A stretch of DNA of 64,000 bases from Winogradskyella forsetii (GTDB lineage Bacteria; Bacteroidota; Bacteroidia; Flavobacteriales; Flavobacteriaceae). Shown one piece after another: positions 28,648 to 36,574 of this stretch. A program made the translations under genes and the position numbers. The stretch lies in NCBI RefSeq assembly GCF_013394595.1, contig NZ_CP053348.1, positions 3,126,001-3,190,000 on the forward strand. Direction: 5' to 3'. The number at the start of each line of letters is the position of its first letter. The stretch's first letter is position 1. The notes under the pieces were generated by a model. It was not told the origin of the DNA, did not search any database, and saw only the letters and a list, made by a program, of their open reading frames with translations.

Positions 28648-29940
28648 ATGAAAACATCACACTTTTTTCACTTCGTAATCGCTACAGTTCTTTGCTTCTC
28701 TTGCGGCAATAAAGAAAATAACGACAATACAGAATTTGATTATGAATCTGAAGATTACATGCAATATGATACTCAGCAAAGCGATTATTCCCAGAATAAT
28801 AATGGGCAGCAAGATGCCAATTTTAATAACAACTATAATCAAAAAGACAGTTACAATGGTAATAGTCAAGATAATGCCATCTACAATCAAAATGGCAATG
28901 GGCAACAGAACGTAAATTACCAGAAGAATAACCAACAACAAGAAACAAGCAACGGTAGGTTAAAACCTTATAAAATTATGTCTCCACAATTTGGAATGCC
29001 ATTTGGAATTATGCCAATTCCTCAAACTTGGCAGAAAAAAGGCCAAAATCAAGAAAATATACTCTTTGAAAGTGCCAATGGTGTAAAAGTTTATAACGAG
29101 CAATATGTCTCATTTAGATATCATAATGATCCATCACAAAACCAATTTGCGCAGCAAAACGGAGCCAATGTTCAACCTTTAAAATCTTTAGAACAAGTTA
29201 TAAACGAAGACTTCAAGCCTTATTTACAAAAGGAAGGCGTAACGTTTGTTAGACAATATCCATTACCTCAGTTGGCACAATTAGATAAGCGTATAGATAG
29301 TTATATGTTTAAGGCCACACCAGAGAACAAACAATTCCAGTGTATGGTAACAGAATGGAAAGATCAAAAAGGTAATTTATCTCTTGGAGTGGTCCGCTAT
29401 TTTGTAACACAATATACAGCTGTTGGCGGTATAGATTGGGGTTACACTATCAATTCAATGGAAGCTCCTCAAAGTGCCTATCAAAATGCCAAACAAGATG
29501 TCATCTATTCTTTACTTAATTTACAAATCAATCCTCAATGGGTAAAAACCAACAATGAGCATTATTCTCAAATGGCGCAGCGAAGTAATGCCGGACACCA
29601 AGCAAGAATGGCAGCCATAGAAGCGACTGGTAGAGCCATACGCCAAAACGGAAAAACCTATAGCGATATGTTAGATAGCAGTCATGAAAGCTGGAAAAGA
29701 AGAAATGCTGTATCTGATGCAGGACAGGCAAGAGCTGTAGATGGCATTTGGGAACGTAGAAATATGACCGATGGATCTGGCAACACTTATAAAATTGACG
29801 GTTATGATAACAATGTTTGGATGAACGGTAACAACGAATATTACGGTACTGACAATCCTAATTGGAATCCAAATATTGACAATTATACCAATGATGAAAA
29901 CTGGGAGCAATTACAAGACGTCAATGGCGGAGGTTATTAA
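28648..29940 (+). CDS. Lipoprotein with Asn/Gln-rich linker, unknown function
   Basis: A 430-residue protein with a lipoprotein signal (lipobox LCFSCG, Cys at about 18). Residues 20-105 are strikingly rich in Asn, Gln and Tyr, with repeats like YNQNGNGQQNVNY. A compact domain at about 110-285 follows (GMPFGIMPIPQTW, DFKPYLQKEGVTFVRQYPLPQL, TEWKDQKGNLSLGVV, WGYTINSMEAP), then a polar tail (RQNGKTYSDMLDSSHESWKRR) and another Asn-rich end. I do not recognise the family. The downstream lipoprotein gene is a clear paralogue in the central domain, so this is a tandem duplication. It is probably anchored in the outer membrane. Confidence 0.75.
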   Translation: MKTSHFFHFVIATVLCFSCGNKENNDNTEFDYESEDYMQYDTQQSDYSQNNNGQQDANFNNNYNQKDSYNGNSQDNAIYNQNGNGQQNVNYQKNNQQQETSNGRLKPYKIMSPQFGMPFGIMPIPQTWQKKGQNQENILFESANGVKVYNEQYVSFRYHNDPSQNQFAQQNGANVQPLKSLEQVINEDFKPYLQKEGVTFVRQYPLPQLAQLDKRIDSYMFKATPENKQFQCMVTEWKDQKGNLSLGVVRYFVTQYTAVGGIDWGYTINSMEAPQSAYQNAKQDVIYSLLNLQINPQWVKTNNEHYSQMAQRSNAGHQARMAAIEATGRAIRQNGKTYSDMLDSSHESWKRRNAVSDAGQARAVDGIWERRNMTDGSGNTYKIDGYDNNVWMNGNNEYYGTDNPNWNPNIDNYTNDENWEQLQDVNGGGY

Positions 29941-29955
29941 TCCCAATCACTTAAA

Positions 29956-30988
29956 ATGAAACTTACAACCATTTTTATAATCATTTTTATACTTGCCTTT
30001 ACATCTTGTAAAGGCGAGTATATTTCAAATTCAGTAGAAGATTTGGCAGAATTGCATGAAACCGATGCAAGGTCTCACAGCCATCAAGACCATATTCTTG
30101 CAGAAACACCAACTCTAAAATACTATCCTGTTCTTGATGACACACAGGAAGTCGTTGGTGCTTATCCATTTCCTGCAGATTGGATTTTAAATACAGCTAC
30201 AGATTCCATATTTATTCAAAGTCCATTAGGAGGAAAAGTATTTAAAAACTATTCGAATTATTTTTGGGATTATAGATCTTCGGAATTAAATAATAAATAC
30301 AAAACACCAATTAATACCGCTGCTTTTAAAACTATTGAAACGCTTCTGAAAGAAGATTTTATGCCTTATGCGGACTCTTTAAACATTGAACTGACACATC
30401 AATACGAACTTCCTGAAGTAGCAAAACTATATAAAGACATTTCATCTTTATATTATTCATATCACAAACCAAAAGAAGACACTTTCAAAGCCTTGGCTAC
30501 AGAATGGCGAGACGAAAAAGGTATTAAATCCATGTTGATTATAGTTCAGCAGTCTCAAATTTTCGAAAATGAAACACTTTGGGGTTATACCTTGCACACT
30601 ATGGAAGTACCTGAAGCCTATTTTGAGGTTACTAAGGAATATTTTTTTGTACAGTTTAAAAAACTACAAAACCTGTTACCAATATATATACGAAGCGAAT
30701 AAACGCAATACAAACATTCCTTACAATAACAATTGTCGATATTATACCATAAAAGAAAGACAAGAGCGACGAGAAGCGATCCATAAGGAAAAACTAAGAA
30801 CTGGCATGTTTTCTAAAAACTTAGATGAATATCTAGAATTTTTAAGGTCGAAAGGCTTTTTAACCATTAAGGATTCTAATGACGTTTGTAATTTAACCAC
30901 CTATTATAAAAAGGAAGAATACAGAAAACATAATTTAGATAGTATTTACACGTCATATGTACCCATTGATAACTCTTATAAAAACTAA
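29956..30988 (+). pseudogene. Paralogous lipoprotein gene split by a frameshift
   Basis: The first frame (29956-30702) encodes 248 residues with lipobox FTSCKG and a domain that parallels the preceding gene (LKEDFMPYADSL, HQYELPEVAKL, TEWRDEKGIKSMLI, WGYTLHTMEVPEAY). It stops early at a run of alternating T and A (30681-30690). In the next frame the sequence continues as coding-like protein (EANKRN, then YTIKERQERREAIHKEKL and YLEFLRSKGF) up to 30988, where the paralogue has its polar tail. A single-base indel in the TATATATA run would explain this. It may be real inactivation, a sequencing error, or a shortened protein that still works. It starts 15 bases after the upstream paralogue. Confidence 0.7.
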
Positions 30989-31148
30989 CGTGAGAAAGGA
31001 TAGCCTATAAAATTTGCTTTAAATAAGCCTTTGACAATCACTACCTAACCTAAACCTTTCCAAATTTATGAGAAATTTAAGACGGTAGATTTTAGAAGGC
31101 TGATGTATCTAAGTATATTTAGTACATTAACTTTAAAAACCAAATAGA

Positions 31149-31577
31149 ATGAAAACTTTATATGAAGCAACCACAAAAGCTGAAGGCGGAAGAGCAGGTC
31201 ACATTAAATCTGAAGATGGTCCATTAGACCATAATCTTTCTGTACCAAAATCAATGGGAGGCAAAGGTGGAAATGGCACCAACCCAGAACAACTTTTCGG
31301 CGCAGCTTATGCAGCATGTTTTGGAGGCGCACTTCAATCCGTTGCCAAAAACGAGGGTATTGAAATAGATGACGAAGCCCTAAGTGTCACCGCAGTCATA
31401 GGATTTTGCAAAGACGATGATGGTTTTTTCCTAGAAGCTACTTTAGATTGTTATATTCCTGGAGTTGATTTAGAAACTGGAGAAGACCTCGTGGAAAAAG
31501 CTCATGAAGCGTGTCCTTTTAGTAAAGCCACACGTGATAATATTACAGTAACCTTGAATTTATTGTTGGATGAGTAA
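31149..31577 (+). CDS. Organic hydroperoxide resistance protein (Ohr subfamily of OsmC)
   Basis: A 142-residue thiol peroxidase of the Ohr type. The two redox Cys are at 57 (YAACFGG) and 122 (EACPFSKATR), with Arg15 and Glu47 (NPEQLF) in the places of the conserved Arg and Glu. Ohr reduces organic and fatty-acid hydroperoxides in the cytoplasm, using a lipoyl or thiol donor. It is transcribed alone and closed by a terminator. No OhrR-type regulator is adjacent. Confidence 0.95.
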   Translation: MKTLYEATTKAEGGRAGHIKSEDGPLDHNLSVPKSMGGKGGNGTNPEQLFGAAYAACFGGALQSVAKNEGIEIDDEALSVTAVIGFCKDDDGFFLEATLDCYIPGVDLETGEDLVEKAHEACPFSKATRDNITVTLNLLLDE

Positions 31578-31610
31578 ATTGTAAGATCTTATTAATTGAA
31601 TAATTTATTG

Positions 31611-31648
31611 AACCACACATATTTTAAAAGGATTGTGTGGTTTTTTTT
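31611..31648 (+). terminator. Rho-independent terminator of the Ohr gene
   Basis: AACCACACA and TGTGTGGTT pair as a nine-base stem, followed by seven or more T. It stands 34 bases after the stop codon. Confidence 0.9.
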
Positions 31649-31985
31649 ATGTGGTAGGTTGATATTCTGAGAATAAAAGACATAAATTACTACGTCTATC
31701 TTATTTATGTGTAGGCTGTAATAAACATAAAGGTTTCGGCTAGGAAGCATATGGCCCTACCGTTTCAAAAAGCAGACGTTAGGTAGTTCTTTTAAAAAAA
31801 ACACTTATTTTGTCTTGGCATTTTTCTTAATAGTATTGATTCCTGTCTTATAAGGGAAAATAATTTAACTTTTGAATGAGGATATTGAGATAATTATTTC
31901 GAAGTCAAATAATTTGATTAAATGTTTCAAAATCCCATAGTAATAACTCCGATTACTTGCTTATACAATTTTAAAAAACTTATAC
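31649..31985. other. 337-base intergenic region, no gene seen
   Basis: It separates the convergent Ohr and DUF3570 genes. No convincing open frame, hairpin or repeat was found. A short patch around 31726-31790 is visibly richer in G/C than its surroundings and may be debris of a lost gene, but nothing in it is recognisable. Confidence 0.4.
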
Positions 31986-33323
31986 TTAATCTATCACAAA
32001 CTTAAATCCAGCTATAATTATACTCGAACCAAAAGTCGTGTCCCTATCATATTTATAGAATTTTAGGTCTATACTTTTAAGACCAAAACTGAAAATCTTA
32101 GTACTTGCAAAAATGTCCGTGTAAGATACTCCAAATCCAAATTGATTTGCAGAATACTTGGAAAGGTCATAATCTGAAGTATAAAATTCATCTGTGGACA
32201 AAGCGCCTTCATAAGCTCTAAAGTAATCTGCTGCGGTCTGATTATAGAATCTATATGATGGATAGAGTGTAAATTTATCTGTAATCTTCACTGGCACTTC
32301 AACACTTGCAGTATGTGAGTTGATGCCCCAATCGTCAAAATAATAGCGGTAAAAGGTGCGTACCGTTAGCACCTCATTAAGGTACCAGTTTAACCGACCA
32401 CCAACAGCAACTTTAAATCTTGAATCTGGCAAACGCTCGATGGCATCAGCGAGTTGAAAATTATCAATAAAAGAATCGGCTACATCTCCAAAATATACAC
32501 GCTGAAACGGCGTAGATAATAAGCCTTGTTGTTTCACAAAATCCAACGCCAATGAGCCTTGAACATTTTTATGCAATATCTGCGAAAACCCTAAGCCTAA
32601 TGAATATGAATTACGTCCTTCACTATCAAAGGGCTCAAATCTCGGATTGTAATTTACGTTTCCGGTAATGGTGTTTTGGGTAAACAGACGGTCATTCAGT
32701 CCACTTCCTTCAGCTGTAAAAGCTCTCAACTCTGTAGGGTAAATAGCTTTCCAAGTGTCGATATAAACATTACCACTTACACTCAATTCCGTATTCTTTT
32801 CATTAAAAAGTTTAGTGTAACTGCCGCCTACACCTACAGAAAAATAATCATATTCGGTCGATAGCGATACCCTTGCCGACCAAATATCGTTACGGTCATC
32901 AGAACTATGACTGTAGCTTCCATTAACGTTTGCCCATAAATCACTACTAGAAGCTCCAGACGAAGCCTGAAAAGGGTCTGCTGAACCATCATCAAATGGC
33001 CCAACATTACTGGATGATGCAGAAGTATATGCAGAAACACCAGCATCAATGGTCAGCACATCGTCATCATTTAATGGAATAGAGATCACAAATGTACCTG
33101 TAACATCAGTTAACTCTTCAGTACCTATACCACCACTTACAGCTGCATTATCGCCATCTTGGGTATAATAACTGGTTAAGAAATCTACTTCTGTAGTTTC
33201 TAAAACCCGTTTTTTATAGACTTTTGTTGAGTCTTGTCCTGTCTGTGAGTTCGCCCCTTCCGCTTGGCTCAGGACAGGTTTCGCAAAAGCGAAAACACAA
33301 AAAAATAAAATTATTCTCTTCAA
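31986..33323 (-). CDS. DUF3570 outer-membrane beta-barrel protein
   Basis: A 445-residue exported protein of the DUF3570 family, a predicted outer-membrane barrel. The N-terminus is MKRIILFFCVFAFAKPVLSQ; the part from about residue 12 to 24 (AFAKPVLSQAEG) is encoded by two inserted palindromic repeats, so the signal peptide is partly repeat-derived. The mature start VYKKRVLETTEVDFLTSYY is typical of the family. SSGASSS at 121-127 resembles the (S/T)GA(S/T) sites that ApbE modifies. Last gene of a thioredoxin-ApbE-DUF4266-DUF3570 operon. Family knowledge links such clusters to extracytoplasmic flavin redox chemistry; the exact role is unknown. Confidence 0.88.
   Translation of the reverse strand: MKRIILFFCVFAFAKPVLSQAEGANSQTGQDSTKVYKKRVLETTEVDFLTSYYTQDGDNAAVSGGIGTEELTDVTGTFVISIPLNDDDVLTIDAGVSAYTSASSSNVGPFDDGSADPFQASSGASSSDLWANVNGSYSHSSDDRNDIWSARVSLSTEYDYFSVGVGGSYTKLFNEKNTELSVSGNVYIDTWKAIYPTELRAFTAEGSGLNDRLFTQNTITGNVNYNPRFEPFDSEGRNSYSLGLGFSQILHKNVQGSLALDFVKQQGLLSTPFQRVYFGDVADSFIDNFQLADAIERLPDSRFKVAVGGRLNWYLNEVLTVRTFYRYYFDDWGINSHTASVEVPVKITDKFTLYPSYRFYNQTAADYFRAYEGALSTDEFYTSDYDLSKYSANQFGFGVSYTDIFASTKIFSFGLKSIDLKFYKYDRDTTFGSSIIIAGFKFVID
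33254..33294. repeat. Two short palindromic repeats inserted in the DUF3570 signal peptide
   Basis: 33254-33278 (CCTTCCGCTTGGCTCAGGAC core) is a dispersed element known in many bacterial genomes, whose usual translation is the peptide PVLSQAEG. 33279-33294 (TTTCGCAAAAGCGAAA) is a perfect hairpin of the 'GCTTTCGCGAAAGC' type common in marine flavobacteria, read here as FAFAK. Both keep the gene in frame. Confidence 0.75.
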
Positions 33324-33350
33324 CTAATTATTGTTTTTTTTAATAAATAA

Positions 33351-33415
33351 ATACTGCTCTACAGCAGTATAGCTTCGACTCAAATTTTTATGAGCTCTTA
33401 GAAGCATAAAAATTT
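33351..33415. promoter_or_regulatory. Two hairpins between the DUF4266 and DUF3570 genes
   Basis: ATACTGCT/AGCAGTAT (33351-33370) is a perfect eight-base stem with a four-base loop, and AAATTTTTATG/CATAAAAATTT (33382-33415) a perfect eleven-base stem with a 12-base loop. They fill the only large gap of this operon (99 bases). They could reduce read-through or protect the upstream part of the mRNA; neither has a clear T-run on the minus strand. Confidence 0.5.
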
Positions 33416-33422
33416 CTCATGG

Positions 33423-33635
33423 TTAATTACAACCGCAACCACCGCCTGTTTTTCCTCCATTGGCGCCCACTGCTGCTTCGCGGTAGGAATGCGCCGTAGT
33501 CACATTACGGTCGCACTTCTTGTCTGTCAATGCCATATCTGGATCGTTGAGGTTTACCTTTTCATAGTCTTTTACCACTACGCAACTGCTGAAGCAAACC
33601 GCAAGTAAAGCTGTTACCATCATTTTTTTTATCAT
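33423..33635 (-). CDS. DUF4266 small lipoprotein
   Basis: A 70-residue lipoprotein (lipobox CFSSC) followed by VVKDYEKVNLNDPDMAL, the DUF4266 signature, a Cys (KKCDRNV) and a Gly/Cys-rich end GGKTGGGCGCN. The mature form has little more than 50 residues. It starts 10 bases after the ApbE gene, in the usual order ApbE-DUF4266-DUF3570. Its function is not known; the Cys pair at the end suggests metal or redox chemistry in the periplasm, which is inference. Confidence 0.88.
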   Translation of the reverse strand: MIKKMMVTALLAVCFSSCVVVKDYEKVNLNDPDMALTDKKCDRNVTTAHSYREAAVGANGGKTGGGCGCN

Positions 33636-33645
33636 AATATTATTT

Positions 33646-34629
33646 TTAATTAGTGGTATCTATTTCTATATTTTTAGACGTTGTGATATTTCCTTTATCA
33701 TCTATAATGATACATTCTATTTTTGGTAGTTGATTGATTCGATCCAATCCAGTTTCCTTTCCCATCACAAATACAGATGTCGCCAGAGCGTCGGCCAATT
33801 CAGCTTTAGGTGCGAAAACCGTGACACTTATAATTCCGCTAGATGGATAACCTGTTCTTGGATCAATGATATGTGTGTATCTTTTACCATTAAAGTTGAC
33901 ATATTTTTCATAATTTCCTGAGGTTACTACGGCACCATCAGTAATAGGTAATAATGCAAAGACCTTGTTTTTATCCATTGGATTTGTGATGGCAACTTTC
34001 CATTCGTTACCATTGGATTGTTTGCCCCAAGTATTCATATCGCCAGATGCATTTATAATTCCTGAAGACATGCCTTTCGCCATCAACAACGCTTTGGCTT
34101 TATCTGCCGCATAGCCTTTCCCAATGGCTCCAAAGCCTATTTTCATTCCTTCGAGCTTCAGAAAAACGGTACTATTTTCTTTGTTGAGGATAATATTCTC
34201 AAATCCCACTTTCGCTACTGATGCAGCAATTTCGTCTTCCGAAGGCATCTCTGTCATACTGCCATCAAACTTCCAAATCCGATCCATGGAGGCATAACTG
34301 ATGTCAAAAGCACCATCGGTAAGTTTAGATATGCCAATTGCGCGTTCTATTAATTGAAATAATTCGGCATCAACTTTTATTGGTTTAATACCAGCATTTC
34401 TATTTATTGCTGAAGTTTGAGAATTGACATCCCAAGAGGAGATAAGTTTTTCGATTCTAGTAATTTCGGCAACAGCGGTATCAATATACTTATTAGCGTC
34501 CACTACATCTTTTGCAATCACCGTAATATCAAAACGACTGCCCATTAATTTTAGGGTTCGTTTATAAGGCTCTTGTGTATGAACGACTATTGAAAATAAT
34601 ATAATGAATGAAGTGATTAGTGCTTTCAA
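33646..34629 (-). CDS. apbE: FAD:protein FMN transferase (ApbE)
   Basis: A 327-residue exported protein (signal peptide 1-18, IVVHTQ). ApbE uses FAD to attach FMN covalently to Ser/Thr of extracytoplasmic redox proteins. Visible motifs are GAIGKGYAADKAKALL and NASGDMNTWG (FAD binding), HIIDPRTGYPSSG, and the metal-binding DALATSVFVMG. Translation starts with TTG at 34629, one base after the thioredoxin stop; the signal peptide begins at this codon, so the start is secure. Its substrate is probably encoded nearby, with DUF3570 the best candidate. Confidence 0.95.
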   Translation of the reverse strand: MKALITSFIILFSIVVHTQEPYKRTLKLMGSRFDITVIAKDVVDANKYIDTAVAEITRIEKLISSWDVNSQTSAINRNAGIKPIKVDAELFQLIERAIGISKLTDGAFDISYASMDRIWKFDGSMTEMPSEDEIAASVAKVGFENIILNKENSTVFLKLEGMKIGFGAIGKGYAADKAKALLMAKGMSSGIINASGDMNTWGKQSNGNEWKVAITNPMDKNKVFALLPITDGAVVTSGNYEKYVNFNGKRYTHIIDPRTGYPSSGIISVTVFAPKAELADALATSVFVMGKETGLDRINQLPKIECIIIDDKGNITTSKNIEIDTTN

Positions 34630-34630
34630 C

Positions 34631-35071
34631 TTATTTTATGAATGAGTTTAGTGTTGTGATATACTTTTCCGGTGTTGTTTTTTTATAGCTTGCTTCACCT
34701 AAAACTTCTCCTTTGGCATTCAAAACAACTACGAAGGGAAAAAAACCATTCTTATTATACGTTTCAAATAATTTGGCATTAGCTTTTGATTGCTGATCGG
34801 GTAATGCATTTTTCTTTTTTCGAGGAAAATCCGCTTGAAGCATTACATAGTGCGCTGCTGCATAAGTTTTAAATGTTTCTGTACTCCACACTTCTCTATC
34901 TAGTTTTATGCAAGGAGCGCACCAGTCTGAACCCTGAAAAACAAGAATAATCGGTTTACTTTCTTTTGCAGCTATTTCTTTTGCTTTTTCGAAATCTGTT
35001 TGCCATTCTTGGGCGCCTACACTAACCATGCTAAATATTAGCGCTATGGCTATTAAAAAAAATTTATTCAT
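34631..35071 (-). CDS. Exported thioredoxin-family protein
   Basis: A 146-residue protein with signal peptide (1-20, MVSVGA-QEW) and a thioredoxin fold. The active site is DWCAPC with Cys51 and Cys54, preceded by the strand PIILVFQGS. It resembles periplasmic reductases of the Thioredoxin_7 type rather than cytoplasmic TrxA. First gene of the thioredoxin-ApbE-DUF4266-DUF3570 operon, 87 bases downstream of a Crp/Fnr regulator gene and directly behind a perfect FNR-type box. Confidence 0.92.
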   Translation of the reverse strand: MNKFFLIAIALIFSMVSVGAQEWQTDFEKAKEIAAKESKPIILVFQGSDWCAPCIKLDREVWSTETFKTYAAAHYVMLQADFPRKKKNALPDQQSKANAKLFETYNKNGFFPFVVVLNAKGEVLGEASYKKTTPEKYITTLNSFIK

Positions 35072-35102
35072 AGAAATGATTAATTCACATTTATAATATA
35101 TT

Positions 35103-35110
35103 AAACGTTA
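35103..35110 (-). promoter_or_regulatory. Candidate -7 box of the thioredoxin-ApbE operon
   Basis: On the minus strand this reads TAACGTTT, which departs from the consensus TAnnTTTG. Its position fits a promoter activated by a regulator at the palindrome just upstream: 18 bases lie between them. Confidence 0.4.
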
Positions 35111-35128
35111 TTTATACTGATTACTTAC

Positions 35129-35144
35129 ATTGATATTTATCAAT
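35129..35144. promoter_or_regulatory. FNR-type operator upstream of the thioredoxin-ApbE operon
   Basis: ATTGATA-TT-TATCAAT is a perfect seven-base inverted repeat. It contains TTGAT-N4-ATCAA, the classical FNR box. It lies 57 bases upstream of the thioredoxin start, immediately after the end of a Crp/Fnr-family gene. Activation under low oxygen or another redox signal is the inference. Confidence 0.75.
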
Positions 35145-35158
35145 TTGATTCGCCATAG

Positions 35159-35857
35159 TCAAAATAGATTGGATACTTTCACAAGTCCCTCATAATCTTT
35201 AATAAAAATGCTACTTCTTTTTGTTGTTATTAGTTGTTCCTCTTTAAAATCTTTCAGCATTCGCACTACGGATTCCTTTGCTGTACCTACCATACTTGCC
35301 AAGTCTTCGCGCTGCATGATTATTTCGGTCGCTTGGATCGATCCATTTGCATATTTCCCTTCTAGAATCAAAAGAGTTAAAGCAGCTCTTTCTCTAACGG
35401 TATACTTGGCAAGCAACTTTGTTGTCTTAATAAACACACCGAACTCGTGACTTAAATTCTTCAATAAGCGCTGCGACAATAAATGACATGTATGCACCGC
35501 TTTTTCAAAGTCTGCTTTTGGTATGAAGTCGATATCCCCATCTGTAAGAGCAGCAGCTGAATCCGGATAATATTCTTCACTCAGAATAGCGTGATAGCCC
35601 AAATATTCTTGTTCTTTACAGACATAAAATATATGTTGTGCGCCGAAATCTGTATGGGTAAACTTCTTTACTTTTCCTGTTTTGATGCGATATATTCCTT
35701 TGGGCTTTTCGCCTTCCTTAAAAATAAAGTTTCCTGCTTTGAATGAATAGGTTTCCAAGTTGGCCGTTAACAGTTGACACACTTCCAGTGACAACCCTTT
35801 TAAGAGGTTATCATTATTAAAACCAAATTGATTATTGAGCTGTTCTTTAAATGTCAT
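35159..35857 (-). CDS. Crp/Fnr family transcriptional regulator
   Basis: A 232-residue protein with an N-terminal cyclic-nucleotide-binding-like barrel (about 30-120, FKAGNFIFKEGEKPKGIYRI) and a C-terminal winged helix (about 165-220, MQREDLASMVGTAKESVVRMLKDF). The recognition helix GTAKESVVRML keeps the Glu and Arg of the FNR/CRP group. The N-terminal Cys cluster of true FNR is absent, so it should not carry a 4Fe-4S oxygen sensor. It follows the VIT1/CCC1 gene by 22 bases and precedes the FNR-type box at 35129; control of the ApbE operon is inferred from position. Confidence 0.9.
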   Translation of the reverse strand: MTFKEQLNNQFGFNNDNLLKGLSLEVCQLLTANLETYSFKAGNFIFKEGEKPKGIYRIKTGKVKKFTHTDFGAQHIFYVCKEQEYLGYHAILSEEYYPDSAAALTDGDIDFIPKADFEKAVHTCHLLSQRLLKNLSHEFGVFIKTTKLLAKYTVRERAALTLLILEGKYANGSIQATEIIMQREDLASMVGTAKESVVRMLKDFKEEQLITTKRSSIFIKDYEGLVKVSNLF

Positions 35858-35879
35858 TGTAACTTACATTTTCCATCCA

Positions 35880-36572
35880 TTAAACCATATTGACATTAAA
35901 CAAATGGCCAATTATTGCAGTTATTCCCATCGCTAGCGTACCCCAAAATGTGATGCGCAGAATAGGTTTTAAAACTTTGGAACCACCTGTTCTTGCAGAA
36001 ATAATTCCTAAAACAATTAGAAATAAAATAGCAAATACATATTGTATATATTCCATTGTATTCAAAGGGGCAACATATGCCACCACAACAGGCAGAAATC
36101 CGCCTATGGTAAATGCAATTCCAGAGGAAAGTGCCGCCTGTAATGGTTTTGCTTCTGTAAGTTCCATGATACCCAACTCGTCTCTTGCGTGTGCCTCAAG
36201 TGCATTGTGTGCCGTGAGTTGGGTAGCTACTTCTAGGGCCGTTTCTGGTGTCAACCCTCTGTTCTCATAGATTTTGGCTAGCTCTATAAGTTCTTCTTCG
36301 GGCATATCTATGAGTTCTTGTTTCTCTCGTTTCAAATCGGATTTTTCAATATCAGTTTGAGAACTTACCGAAACATATTCTCCTGCGGCCATTGACAGAG
36401 CTCCTGCTACCAATCCAGCTACTCCAGCAATAATAATCGGTTCACGAGTACTGCTAGCTGCAGCTACACCTATGATAATACTTGCCGTTGATAAAATACC
36501 GTCATTAGCACCCAGTACGCCAGCTCTTAACCAGCCGCTTCTGTTCATGTAATGTTTTTCTTGATTATTCAT
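35880..36572 (-). CDS. VIT1/CCC1 family iron/manganese transporter
   Basis: A 230-residue membrane protein of the VIT1/CCC1 family, which moves Fe2+ or Mn2+ out of the cytoplasm in exchange for protons. The conserved RSGWLRAGVLGANDGILSTAS begins the first helix, and GALSMAAGEYVSVSSQTDIE ends the second. A Glu-rich cytoplasmic segment (MPEEELIELAKIYENRGL) may form the metal-binding hub, followed by three further helices. The start codon is 2 bases after the stop of the efflux adaptor, so it belongs to the same metal-handling operon. Confidence 0.92.
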   Translation of the reverse strand: MNNQEKHYMNRSGWLRAGVLGANDGILSTASIIIGVAAASSTREPIIIAGVAGLVAGALSMAAGEYVSVSSQTDIEKSDLKREKQELIDMPEEELIELAKIYENRGLTPETALEVATQLTAHNALEAHARDELGIMELTEAKPLQAALSSGIAFTIGGFLPVVVAYVAPLNTMEYIQYVFAILFLIVLGIISARTGGSKVLKPILRITFWGTLAMGITAIIGHLFNVNMV

Positions 36573-36574
36573 AT

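Noticed and set aside
30641..30702. Programmed frameshift in the second lipoprotein gene
   Set aside because: There is a T run and an A run, but alignment with the paralogue keeps the first frame beyond both. The break lies in a TA run with no slippery heptamer or downstream stem-loop that I can see.
31726..31790. Integron attC-like site (GTTAGG near 31780)
   Set aside because: Only a few core bases match, there is no pairing partner at the right distance and no integrase or cassette array.
35207..36270. Plus-strand open frames of 80 and 126 codons
   Set aside because: They are antisense to clear Crp/Fnr and VIT1/CCC1 genes with full motifs.
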